DNA of 8,846 nucleotides. Source: JAWXCH01 sp034440595. Lineage in GTDB: Bacteria; Planctomycetota; Planctomycetia; Pirellulales; JALHPA01. Below are positions 1 through 5,533 of this stretch, one piece after another (positions within the stretch are counted from its first letter, which is position 1; each line of letters begins with the position of its first letter). The notes beneath the pieces are model-generated. The model did not search any database, had not been told where the DNA came from, and was given only the letters and a program-made list of their open reading frames with translations. The stretch is from assembly GCA_034440595.1 (NCBI GenBank), contig JAWXCH010000290.1, positions 1-8,846 on the forward strand, read 5' to 3'. The position numbers and the translations under genes were made by a program.

Positions 1-14
1 GATCCACCACCGTA

Positions 15-118
15 GACCCGAAGGGTCGTCTCTGTCAGCCCGGGGTGGAGACGCGCAGCAGCGGAACCCCGGGATAGCGTCGCCATACATATCTCGGCCC
101 TGAAAGGGACGTTCAGGG
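15..118. repeat. Hairpin-rich intergenic repeat element
   Basis: Three inverted repeats lie close together. They are gaccc/gggtc around a GAA loop (15-19 / 23-27), cccggggt/accccggg (39-46 / 66-73) around a 19-base centre, and ccctgaa/ttcaggg (98-104 / 112-118) with a 7-base loop. No convincing reading frame covers them. The mix of a CCCGGGG-type stem with a downstream CCCTGAAAGGG block recalls dispersed palindromic repeats I remember from planctomycete and verrucomicrobial genomes, but this is from memory. It could be a REP/MITE-like element or a structured RNA. It may extend left of the window. Confidence 0.55.
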
Positions 119-207
119 TCGACTCGATTGTCGTGTCGAAATTGGAGACTCGGAAACTAATTTTCGATCCAACTACATCCTCTTCCAACCAAAAAGGCGC
201 ATCTCCC

Positions 208-615
208 ATGAACACCAAAATCTTCGTTAATCTCGCGGTCAAAGATCTTCCGAAATCCATGGAGTTCTTTGGCAAGCTGGGCTACCAGTTCAACGCACAG
301 TTCACCGATGAAACCGCAGCCTGCATGGTGATCAGCGAGGAGATCTACACCATGCTCCTCACTGAGGAAAAATTCCAGTCGTTCATCCCAAATACGATCT
401 GCGACGCTAAGAAATCAACTGAAGTCGCCGTCTGCCTCTCGACTGAAAGCCGGCAAGAAGTCGACAAGCTGGTCGAAACAGCCCTAGCCGCTGGCGGAAC
501 CTCCTGGAGCGAGCCGCAGGACTACGGGTTCATGTACTTTCGCAGCTTTCAGGACCTGGATGGGCACATCTGGGAATACGTCCACATGGACCCGGCACAC
601 GTTCAATCTACATAA
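208..615 (+). CDS. VOC-superfamily (glyoxalase/bleomycin-resistance-like) protein
   Basis: A small cytosolic protein of 135 residues, of the size expected for a single VOC protein made of two beta-alpha-beta-beta-beta modules. The N-terminus (NTKIFVNLAVKDLPKSMEFF), the central FTDETAACMVIS and the C-terminal FQDLDGHIWEYVHMDP match the widespread group annotated as predicted lactoylglutathione lyase. The His and Glu of DGHIWE are candidate metal ligands by family analogy. The real substrate is unknown; glyoxalase activity should not be assumed. I chose the ATG at 208 because the protein family begins at NTKIFVNL. A GTG at 133 opens the same frame but adds 25 low-complexity, non-conserved residues. 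The Shine-Dalgarno sequence is weak (a purine stretch near 190-199). The gene stands alone between repeat-rich gaps and converges on the KAS gene. Confidence 0.88.
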   Translation: MNTKIFVNLAVKDLPKSMEFFGKLGYQFNAQFTDETAACMVISEEIYTMLLTEEKFQSFIPNTICDAKKSTEVAVCLSTESRQEVDKLVETALAAGGTSWSEPQDYGFMYFRSFQDLDGHIWEYVHMDPAHVQST

Positions 616-736
616 ACGAAGTGGTGGATCGCCGGCCTGATCCCAAGTGTGGCATTCCCGCAGTGGCTGGGCAGGTGCTGGGGCACGCAGCGTTGGACAT
701 CTCTGTCGCTTGTGTACTCAGGCAGTATTCAATCCA
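616..736. other. Convergent intergenic gap, possible degenerate repeat
   Basis: This 121-base gap lies between two converging genes. A short stem ggatc/gatcc (626-630 / 639-643) without a T-run could weakly stop transcription from either side. Bases 621-630 (gtggtggatc) are the exact reverse complement of the first ten bases of the window. The stretch at about 648-687, rich in tgtggc, gcagtggctgggc and gctggggcac, looks like a decayed copy of a CAGTGGC/GCCACTG-type palindromic repeat. No clear intrinsic terminator is visible for either gene. Confidence 0.35.
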
Positions 737-2020
737 TCAGCCTGTGTAGCGCCCGACAATCAGCGAGATATTCTGCCCACCAAAGCCAAAGCTATTGCTC
801 AAGGCGTAGTCGCATTTGGCCTCGCGCGCTTCGTTCGGAATGTAATCCAGATCACAGTCAGGATCTGGCGTTTCGTAGTTGATCGTCGGAGGCAGGACGT
901 TCGCTTCGATCGCCTTCAAACAGACGATCAACTCGGTCGCTCCGGCGGCGGCAATCAGGTGCCCCATCATGCTCTTGGTGCTGGAGACTGGAATCTTGTA
1001 GGCGCGCTCACCAAACACATTCTTGATCGCGACGGTTTCGACTTTGTCATTCACACTGGTGCTGGTTCCATGAGCGTTGACATAGTGAATCTGATCCAGG
1101 TTCAAATGTGCATCTTCCAGCGCCATACGAATGCAGGCCGAGGCACCACGACCCTCTGGATGTGTGTCGGTGATTCTATAGGCATCCGCAGTCGAACCGT
1201 AACCAAGCACCTCACCGTAGATTTTGGCACCGCGCGCTTTGGCGTGCTCTAGTTCCTCGAGCACGACCATCGCTGCACCTTCGCCCAGCACAAATCCATC
1301 GCGATCACGATCAAATGGTCGCGACGCACGCGTTGGTTCGTCATTTCTGGTGCTCAGCGCGGTCAGCAAGTTAAAGCCGGTGACTCCGAACGGATGGATC
1401 ATGCTATGCGTTCCGCCGGAGAGCATGGCGTCGGCATCGCCACGGCGGATGATCTCGACTGCTTCGCCGACGGCCTGGCTACTCGCCGCGCAGGCGGTGA
1501 GGCAATTGGCGTTGGGACCTTGTGCATTAAAGATTGCGGCTAAATGCCCTGCCGGCATATTTGGTTCTTGTTCCAGCTCGGAAACGGGGTGCAGCAACTC
1601 CAGGCCAGACTTGGTAAACTTCGCCAAATCGAGTTGGTCGCTTTGCAAGGCAGCGGCCATCATCTGCGAAAACATCCCAAAATCTTGCTGCCCTTCACCG
1701 CTGCCGAGATAGACTCCAAACCTGGTCGGCTCGATCGCACTATCCAATAGCCCAGAATCCGACATGGCAGCCACGCCAGCACCGGTCGCAAACTTAGTAT
1801 GGCGACCGCGATACTTCCACACGTCGGCATCTTCGCCAATATCGGTGATATCCCAGTCGCGGACTTCCGCCGAGATCTTCGTCGGAAAATTGGAGGAGTC
1901 AAAGATGGTTGTATAACCGACGCCCGAGTCTCCCTTGAGCAGGCGAGACCAGTTGGTGTCTACGTCGTTGCCAAGCGGGGTAATACAACCAACACCGGTG
2001 ATGACTACTCGTCGTCTCAT
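737..2020 (-). CDS. Beta-ketoacyl-ACP synthase, FabF/KAS II type
   Basis: A thiolase-fold condensing enzyme of 427 residues, slightly longer than typical FabF (about 412). It joins an acyl thioester to malonyl-ACP with loss of CO2. The full KAS active site is readable: nucleophile Cys177 in TACAASS, His317 in NAHGTST, Lys349 in SSTKS, His354 in MMGH, and the glycine-rich NSFGFGGQN at 409-417. The Cys is present, so this is a working synthase rather than a chain-length factor. The usual GGTN is GGQN here. The stretch before the nucleophile (about 127-158, ending QEPNMPAGH) looks longer than in FabF. The start fits the conserved MRRRVVITGVG, with AGGA about ten bases upstream. It is the last gene of the - strand cluster, 86 bases after the dehydratase. 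The product chain is unknown, so I give no fabF symbol. Confidence 0.93.
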   Translation of the reverse strand: MRRRVVITGVGCITPLGNDVDTNWSRLLKGDSGVGYTTIFDSSNFPTKISAEVRDWDITDIGEDADVWKYRGRHTKFATGAGVAAMSDSGLLDSAIEPTRFGVYLGSGEGQQDFGMFSQMMAAALQSDQLDLAKFTKSGLELLHPVSELEQEPNMPAGHLAAIFNAQGPNANCLTACAASSQAVGEAVEIIRRGDADAMLSGGTHSMIHPFGVTGFNLLTALSTRNDEPTRASRPFDRDRDGFVLGEGAAMVVLEELEHAKARGAKIYGEVLGYGSTADAYRITDTHPEGRGASACIRMALEDAHLNLDQIHYVNAHGTSTSVNDKVETVAIKNVFGERAYKIPVSSTKSMMGHLIAAAGATELIVCLKAIEANVLPPTINYETPDPDCDLDYIPNEAREAKCDYALSNSFGFGGQNISLIVGRYTG

Positions 2021-2106
2021 TGTTCGTATTTCCTGGAAGCGAATTCGTTATCGCTCATTATTCCCAGCCAGCCTCTCGACAGCAATCCGGCCCACTCAAG
2101 CGGGCG

Positions 2107-2649
2107 TCAGGAAGTGGCAGCCGATAGGGGGGGAGTCGAGCCAACCAACAGCCCCGGCGGGATTACGAGGGGTTTTCCCTGCTGATCGCGGCCCACTTCG
2201 TACAAGCCGAGCAGTTGCAACCAGCCGAGCATTTCCGCAGGCCGGAACAACTCACGCTCGTTCTCATTGTCGCTGAGGTGGGCAAAAAACAACTCGACAC
2301 TGGCCTGAAGCTTGTCTCCCACATGGCTGGTCGCGTTGATCATTGCGCCATCCTGCTTCAACTCCAAAATCTCCGTCCGGTAGGTCAGAGTGTCACCAGG
2401 AACGGCCTCAAAGTAAAACTTTGCCTTCGACACTTTGGCCAGCACAACGCGGCGAGCAAATAGATTGGCCTCGGCCACCAATAGGCCACCGGTCTGCGCG
2501 ATCCCCTCGAGAATTAACGAGTTCGGCATAGTTGGCGACGCCGGAAAGTGATCGTGAACGTGTTCCTCGGCCAGGGACACATTCTTCACGCCGACGGCGT
2601 AACTTCCGCTGACAAACTCTACATAACGATCAACCCAATACCAACGCAT
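2107..2649 (-). CDS. FabZ-like 3-hydroxyacyl-ACP dehydratase, hotdog fold (copy B)
   Basis: A hotdog-fold protein of 180 residues, longer than standard FabZ (about 150) because of a C-terminal tail from about residue 128. The catalytic block DHFPASPTMPNSLILEG holds His34 and Glu48, separated by 14 positions exactly as in FabZ. It should remove water from 3-hydroxyacyl-ACP to give trans-2-enoyl-ACP. The usual PGVL of the active-site helix is PNSL, followed by EGIAQTGG rather than EAMAQ, so substrate preference may differ from housekeeping FabZ. The first 50 residues align position for position with the other dehydratase of the cluster, so the two are paralogues. A thioesterase-like or non-catalytic partner role is possible but less likely with both catalytic residues present. 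The Shine-Dalgarno is weak (gag only). The gap to the ACP gene upstream is full of repeats. Confidence 0.85.
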   Translation of the reverse strand: MRWYWVDRYVEFVSGSYAVGVKNVSLAEEHVHDHFPASPTMPNSLILEGIAQTGGLLVAEANLFARRVVLAKVSKAKFYFEAVPGDTLTYRTEILELKQDGAMINATSHVGDKLQASVELFFAHLSDNENERELFRPAEMLGWLQLLGLYEVGRDQQGKPLVIPPGLLVGSTPPLSAATS

Positions 2650-2679
2650 GCCGTATTACTCGTCTCAGAATTATTAAAT

Positions 2680-2743
2680 TAACCCGAAGCGCAAGCGAGG
2701 AAATGCGCCAAACGACTTCGCACCTCGCTGGCGCTTCGGGTTA
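2680..2743. repeat. Long inverted repeat, 21-bp arms
   Basis: Arms at 2680-2700 and 2723-2743 are reverse complements over 21 bases with one mismatch (aagcg against a gctgg/gcttg difference in the middle), enclosing 22 bases. The arm core, aacccgaagcgc and its complement gcgcttcgggtt, is a string I recall as very common between genes in Rhodopirellula-type genomes. There is no T-run, so it is not a standard intrinsic terminator, though the RNA would fold strongly. It lies directly upstream of the dehydratase at 2649, inside the presumed operon. Confidence 0.75.
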
Positions 2744-2800
2744 GGTATGATTGCCTACACTAAACCGACACGAAAGCGAGTAAAACCACGATTTACTTCG

Positions 2801-2917
2801 CACTGGCGGAGCCAGTGGCACACACTTCGACTACGGCACGGGGACCGTACCGGTTACGTAGCTGTGCCTTTCCATCTTGCGGAGCAAGATGACTACATTA
2901 CGCGGCACGGGGACCGT
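2801..2917. repeat. Composite repeat: two GGA-loop hairpins, each followed by the same 15-mer
   Basis: Hairpin 1 is cactggc-gga-gccagtg (2801-2817). Hairpin 2 is catcttgc-gga-gcaagatg (2873-2891). Both have perfect stems of different sequence but the same three-base loop. Each is followed, after 16 and 11 bases, by an identical 15-mer cggcacggggaccgt (2834-2848 and 2903-2917), which can itself form a small tacgg/ccgta-type stem in its first copy. The block starts ten bases before the ACP stop codon on the other strand. A 90-residue open frame across this block (2747-3019, +) is just the repeat read through and overlaps the ACP gene. Confidence 0.75.
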
Positions 2918-2926
2918 GACTGCTAC

Positions 2927-3310
2927 TTACGACAGCTTCGATTCTACGTAGCGAACCATATCCTGAACCGTCAGCAAATTTGGGAAGTTCTGCACTTCAG
3001 GGCTGGCTGCAAATTTTGAAAGGTCGGCGTAAGGCATTCGCTTTTTCAATTGATCCAAACCGGCAGCGGTCACCTTACCATCTTGCACATATTCGACATT
3101 GGTCAAAATGTCTTCCGGCGATAACTCATTGTGCGGGATCTTGATACTAAACGAACGTTCTAGGCGAAATACGATGTCCAGCCAGTCGATCGACTCCGCA
3201 CCGAGATCTCCCATAATCGAGCTATCCGGGGTGACTTCATCGTCATCGACCCCTAGGGCTTCGATCAAACAGACCTTAACTTTCTCAAAAACCTCAGCTT
3301 GGGATGGCAT
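2927..3310 (-). CDS. Acyl carrier protein with an internal extension
   Basis: A phosphopantetheine-binding carrier of 127 residues, against about 80 for a normal ACP. Helix I is about residues 4-19. The prosthetic-group site is DLGAESIDWLD with Ser40 as the attachment residue; the usual Asp before it is Glu39. It is followed by FRLERSFSIKIP (48-59), the conserved helix II/III region. The normal final helix appears only at the very end (LTVQDMVRYVESKL, 113-126). About 40-45 extra residues (about 64-108) lie between, rich in charged residues and including DQLKKRMPYADLSKF. It should carry the growing chain for the KAS and the two dehydratases beside it. A very good Shine-Dalgarno, GGAGGT, sits nine bases before the ATG. 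It is not fused to other domains and needs a phosphopantetheinyl transferase from elsewhere. Confidence 0.9.
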   Translation of the reverse strand: MPSQAEVFEKVKVCLIEALGVDDDEVTPDSSIMGDLGAESIDWLDIVFRLERSFSIKIPHNELSPEDILTNVEYVQDGKVTAAGLDQLKKRMPYADLSKFAASPEVQNFPNLLTVQDMVRYVESKLS

Positions 3311-3319
3311 CTCGCTTCG

Positions 3320-3325
3320 ACCTCC
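3320..3325 (-). promoter_or_regulatory. Strong Shine-Dalgarno of the ACP gene
   Basis: Read on the - strand, ggaggt lies nine bases before the ATG at 3310. It is the best ribosome site of the cluster and supports this start. The stronger site is consistent with the carrier being needed in excess over its enzymes, which is an inference. Confidence 0.75.
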
Positions 3326-3423
3326 AGAAAACTCGATTAATAGTCAGGCAATATTCACTCAAGGCAAGTTGCCTCGACGCAGGTAATTCAACACGCACTG
3401 CAACTTCAAAACTGTATTCTTGA

Positions 3424-3966
3424 TTACGTTATTACTCCACCATTCGCCAAGTGGCTGGACGTAGCCATCTCAGTCGCACTGGTGGCATCCGGCTGATACG
3501 AAGGATACAAAATCGCAAACAACCGTCGCATGCCCAGCCTGGTCGCCTCATCCGAAACCGCGTACACAGGGTGGGTCGTTGCTCGATTATAACGACGAAG
3601 CACCAATCGCGCGCTCACAGTCGGTACACCAGCAATGAAACCTTGTGCCTTAAGCCGAGTCTCGTGTTCGTCCTGGCTCAGAATTTCAGCGCTCACGGTC
3701 AGAGTCTGACCCGGCTTGACAAAATCGGCGTATTTGACGTTTTTGGCCTCGCTAAGCACTACCATGCTATGAGCAAAGTCTTCGCCCGCTCGAATCAGCC
3801 AAGCTCCTGCCTGCGTCATGGCCTCCAGCATTAGCACGCCTGGCATCACAGGAAACAGGGGGAAATGGTCCGCCAGATATTCCTCGGCCAGCGACAGATT
3901 CTTGACTGCCTCGATCCGGACTCCGGGCTCCAACTGAGTAATTCGATCAAGCAGCGTAAATCGCAT
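3424..3966 (-). CDS. FabZ-like 3-hydroxyacyl-ACP dehydratase, hotdog fold (copy A)
   Basis: The first gene of the - strand cluster encodes a 180-residue hotdog protein with the canonical FabZ block DHFPLFPVMPGVLMLEAM. Catalytic His34 and Glu48 have the expected spacing. The next segment, about 60-125 (FVKPGQTLTVSAEIL then GVPTVSARLVL), gives the remaining hotdog strands. A tail of about 55 residues beyond the FabZ core is Ala/Thr/Ser-rich at its end and shows no motif I know. It should dehydrate 3-hydroxyacyl-ACP. It keeps the standard PGVL/EAM motif that copy B has changed, so it is the more FabZ-like of the pair. The start at 3966 gives the same N-terminal register as copy B (MRxxxxDR). No clear Shine-Dalgarno precedes it, so it may be translated from a short or leaderless transcript. 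Confidence 0.88.
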   Translation of the reverse strand: MRFTLLDRITQLEPGVRIEAVKNLSLAEEYLADHFPLFPVMPGVLMLEAMTQAGAWLIRAGEDFAHSMVVLSEAKNVKYADFVKPGQTLTVSAEILSQDEHETRLKAQGFIAGVPTVSARLVLRRYNRATTHPVYAVSDEATRLGMRRLFAILYPSYQPDATSATEMATSSHLANGGVIT

Positions 3967-4258
3967 AAGTACTTAAATTGCTGGCTTTCCGTAGCCGTAG
4001 GGCCTATTCCACCCTATGTTCGCCACGGCCGTTTCCAACAGCGTGGTCCAAAACACTCTTGGCGGGCTGTTTTCGCACCAGTCGGCAAGGACGTAAAATA
4101 TTCAACCAAAAGAGTATAGACAGCATGGCGACTCTTCACAACGGGGATTTGCCGCGTATTGCAGGCTAGGACGTGCCATGAAATCCGACTCTGCCAAAAT
4201 GACATACACGGACGGGCTTCGCGCAATGCGTAAACGTCGCAAATTCTTTTATTTCAAT
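3967..4258. other. Divergent intergenic region, left part
   Basis: This is the left part of the 414-base gap between the - strand acyl cluster and the + strand chaperone genes. It must hold the promoter of the - strand cluster. The best candidate I can see on that strand is ttggaa (4033-4038) with tagggt (4011-4016) at 16-base spacing, which is weak. A six-base inverted repeat aagagt/actctt (4110-4115 / 4131-4136) is probably chance. Open frames here (for example 4014-4226, -) have no recognisable protein character. I see no RNA gene or terminator. Confidence 0.4.
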
Positions 4259-4288
4259 CAGTTAGAACCAGATAGAAACAGCTAGAAC
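4259..4288 (+). repeat. Three 10-bp tandem repeats upstream of the sigma-54 promoter
   Basis: Three units follow without gaps: cagttagaac, cagatagaaa, cagctagaac (4259-4268, 4269-4278, 4279-4288). They keep the frame CAG-N-TAGAA with only the fourth base and the last base changing. A 10-bp period puts every unit on the same face of the helix. The block ends four bases before the -24/-12 promoter, at about -31 to -60 from the predicted start. It is a strong candidate operator or activator site. No protein is known to me for this motif. Confidence 0.7.
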
Positions 4289-4292
4289 CGGT

Positions 4293-4308
4293 CGGCACGG
4301 ACTTTGCT
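4293..4308 (+). promoter_or_regulatory. Sigma-54 (RpoN) -24/-12 promoter of the first hsp20 gene
   Basis: The stretch c-ggcacg-gact-ttgct matches the sigma-54 consensus TGGCACG-N4-TTGCW at every conserved base except the first (c instead of t). The invariant GG (4294-4295) and GC (4306-4307) are separated by exactly ten bases. The start of transcription should fall near 4318-4319, giving a leader of about 62 bases before the ATG at 4381. Sigma-54 promoters need an AAA+ enhancer-binding activator; none is encoded in this window. I found no equally good match in front of the other genes. Confidence 0.8.
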
Positions 4309-4318
4309 TCTGAAGGAT

Positions 4319-4335
4319 TTTAGTATCGGACTAAA
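4319..4335 (+). promoter_or_regulatory. Small 5'-end hairpin in the hsp20 leader
   Basis: tttagt (4319-4324) and actaaa (4330-4335) are perfect complements around a five-base loop, atcgg. The stem begins almost exactly at the start site predicted from the sigma-54 promoter, so it would cap the 5' end of the mRNA and may stabilise it. The stem is A/T-rich and weak. Confidence 0.35.
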
Positions 4336-4380
4336 CTGGACATTTCGACAGGCGCCCCAATTTCACAAGGAGTCTTTGCC

Positions 4381-4833
4381 ATGACGCCGATTCGCATCCG
4401 CCACAATCTTCCTCCACTTTATCAATTCCGCGACGAGATGGATCGCCTGTTTTCTAACTTTATCACTCGACCTTCGGTGGCCAATGCTGCCCGATTGGTC
4501 GGTGGAAGAGAGTTCCCACTGTTCAATGTCTGGGAAACCAGCGAAAGCGTGATAGCAGAGTGTGAACTGCCGGGCGTGAAGTCCGAGGATCTGGACATTC
4601 AGATCATTGGAGATCAATTGACCATTAAGGGAACTCGCCAGGACGACGCTCCTCAAGGTAGCACCTTCCATCGCCGCGAACGTGTTGTCGGATCCTTTGA
4701 ACGAGTCCTGCGCCTGCCGGCCGAGGTCAATTCCGCAAACACCGTAGCTTCTCTACGTGACGGCATCTTGCAGATCACCTTACCAAAGGCCGAAACGGCA
4801 AAGCCTCGCAAAGTTCAGGTGCAAACTGGTTGA
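4381..4833 (+). CDS. Hsp20 / alpha-crystallin small heat-shock protein (1)
   Basis: An ATP-independent holdase chaperone of 150 residues that binds unfolding proteins in the cytosol as large oligomers. The N-terminal arm (1-44) includes FRDEMDRLFSNF, a common bacterial Hsp20 helix. The alpha-crystallin domain covers about 45-138, with PLFNVWETSESVIAECELPG, HRRERVVGSFERVLRLP (97-113) and the GVL-type signature DGILQITLPK (GIL at 128-130). The C-terminal I-x-I-like anchor is Val145-Gln-Val147. A good Shine-Dalgarno AAGGAG (4367-4372) sits eight bases before the ATG. It is the first gene after the sigma-54 promoter, so induction probably depends on an activator rather than sigma-32 or HrcA/CIRCE, for which I see no site. 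It is the most typical of the three copies. Confidence 0.95.
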   Translation: MTPIRIRHNLPPLYQFRDEMDRLFSNFITRPSVANAARLVGGREFPLFNVWETSESVIAECELPGVKSEDLDIQIIGDQLTIKGTRQDDAPQGSTFHRRERVVGSFERVLRLPAEVNSANTVASLRDGILQITLPKAETAKPRKVQVQTG

Positions 4834-4957
4834 CTCCATCGGGTCGACTGAAGGGTTAGCGACTTTGATCCAGTTAGGGCGGTGCGCGTAATAGCGGATC
4901 GCCTCGAGTAGACACAATTAAATACCACATTCCAAATTATCGAAACGGAGTTGAACC

Positions 4958-5356
4958 ATGACTGCTGAATCGATCGTACAACAAAAGAACCAGAACGCTC
5001 CTAGTACCTCGCCGGTTGTCGAGGGTGAGTATTATCGGCCCGATGTCGACATTCTCGAACGAGCCGACGATTTCCTGGTCCATGTCGATGTACCGGGAGC
5101 AGCGTCCGAAGAGATCGACGTCCAATTTCAGGACGGCGCTTTGACGGTCATTGCTCCGGTACCAGGTAGAATCCTCAACCTCGGCAAGCCGATTCGGACC
5201 GAGTACGGTATGGGTGCCTTTCAACGGACATTTCGCGTGAACGAGCGGATTGATGCCAGCCGAATTTCAGCCAACTATCGCGATGGCGTGCTGACGCTGC
5301 AACTACCAAAAGCGGACGCCGCCAAACCGCGAAAAATTGAGATCGGAGTCAATTGA
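4958..5356 (+). CDS. Hsp20 / alpha-crystallin small heat-shock protein (2)
   Basis: A second holdase chaperone of 132 residues with a short, Gln/Asn/Ser-rich N-terminal arm (1-25) lacking the usual F-rich helix. The alpha-crystallin domain is about 26-120: YRPDVDILERADDFLVHVDVPG, then YGMGAFQRTFRV, then the signature DGVLTLQLPKAD (GVL at 110-112). The C-terminal IEI motif is at 127-129. The central segment APVPGRILNLGKPIRTEYG replaces the usual RRERS-type stretch. The short arm suggests smaller or mixed oligomers, perhaps with copies 1 or 3 (inference). A good Shine-Dalgarno ACGGAG (4945-4950) lies seven bases before the ATG. The 124-base gap after copy 1 shows no clear promoter or terminator, so co-transcription is likely. 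Confidence 0.93.
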   Translation: MTAESIVQQKNQNAPSTSPVVEGEYYRPDVDILERADDFLVHVDVPGAASEEIDVQFQDGALTVIAPVPGRILNLGKPIRTEYGMGAFQRTFRVNERIDASRISANYRDGVLTLQLPKADAAKPRKIEIGVN

Positions 5357-5430
5357 ATCGCTTCAAATTTTGTTGAATGCCTGCAATTCGGTCTCAATCG
5401 AACTGGCGATAGCGTATATTGATGAAGCTC

Positions 5431-5480
5431 ATCACGAGCAAGGCATGTCCCAATTCCGGACCCCTTGCTCGTGATTTTTT
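5431..5480 (+). terminator. Intrinsic terminator hairpin between hsp20 copies 2 and 3
   Basis: A perfect 13-bp stem, atcacgagcaagg (5431-5443) with ccttgctcgtgat (5463-5475), has an inner gtcc/ggac extension (5447-5450 / 5458-5461) and is followed at once by six T (5475-5480). This is a textbook Rho-independent terminator, 74 bases after the stop of copy 2. It would cut the sigma-54 transcript before copy 3 unless read through. Because it also lies in the leader of copy 3, it could act as an attenuator. Confidence 0.85.
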
Positions 5481-5511
5481 GGACAGAACGGTTTGTTGTT
5501 CAACATTCTTG

Positions 5512-5525
5512 CCTTCACGAGAGGG
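5512..5525 (+). promoter_or_regulatory. Possible hairpin covering the Shine-Dalgarno of hsp20 copy 3
   Basis: ccttc (5512-5516) can pair with gaggg (5521-5525, one G-U pair) around acga, hiding the core of the ribosome site GAGGGAG (5521-5527) of the gene starting at 5534. Weak helices that melt with heat and free the Shine-Dalgarno are known for small heat-shock genes (ROSE and fourU thermometers). The match to those classes is not specific and the stem is only five pairs. Confidence 0.25.
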
Positions 5526-5533
5526 AGATCGAC

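Noticed and set aside
647..1252. 201-residue open frame on the + strand
   Set aside because: It lies opposite the 3' half of the KAS gene, whose motifs are all intact; the translated + strand has no family features.
1224..1712. 162-residue + strand frame rich in Ser and Ala
   Set aside because: A shadow of the KAS gene in its codon-biased antisense frame; no Shine-Dalgarno or motif.
737..2020. KAS as a chain-length factor (inactive partner of a type II polyketide system)
   Set aside because: Cys177, both His and Lys349 are present, and there is no second KAS in the cluster.
2747..3019. 90-residue + strand frame
   Set aside because: It reads through the hairpin array and into the antisense of the ACP gene; the Arg/His-rich product reflects the repeats.
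4259..4288. The TAGAA repeats as a heat-shock element or CIRCE
   Set aside because: CIRCE is an inverted repeat (TTAGCACTC-N9-GAGTGCTAA), and this is a direct repeat; GAA-type heat-shock elements belong to eukaryotes.
4259..4288. The three 10-bp units as a CRISPR remnant
   Set aside because: There are no spacers between the units and they are far too short for CRISPR repeats.
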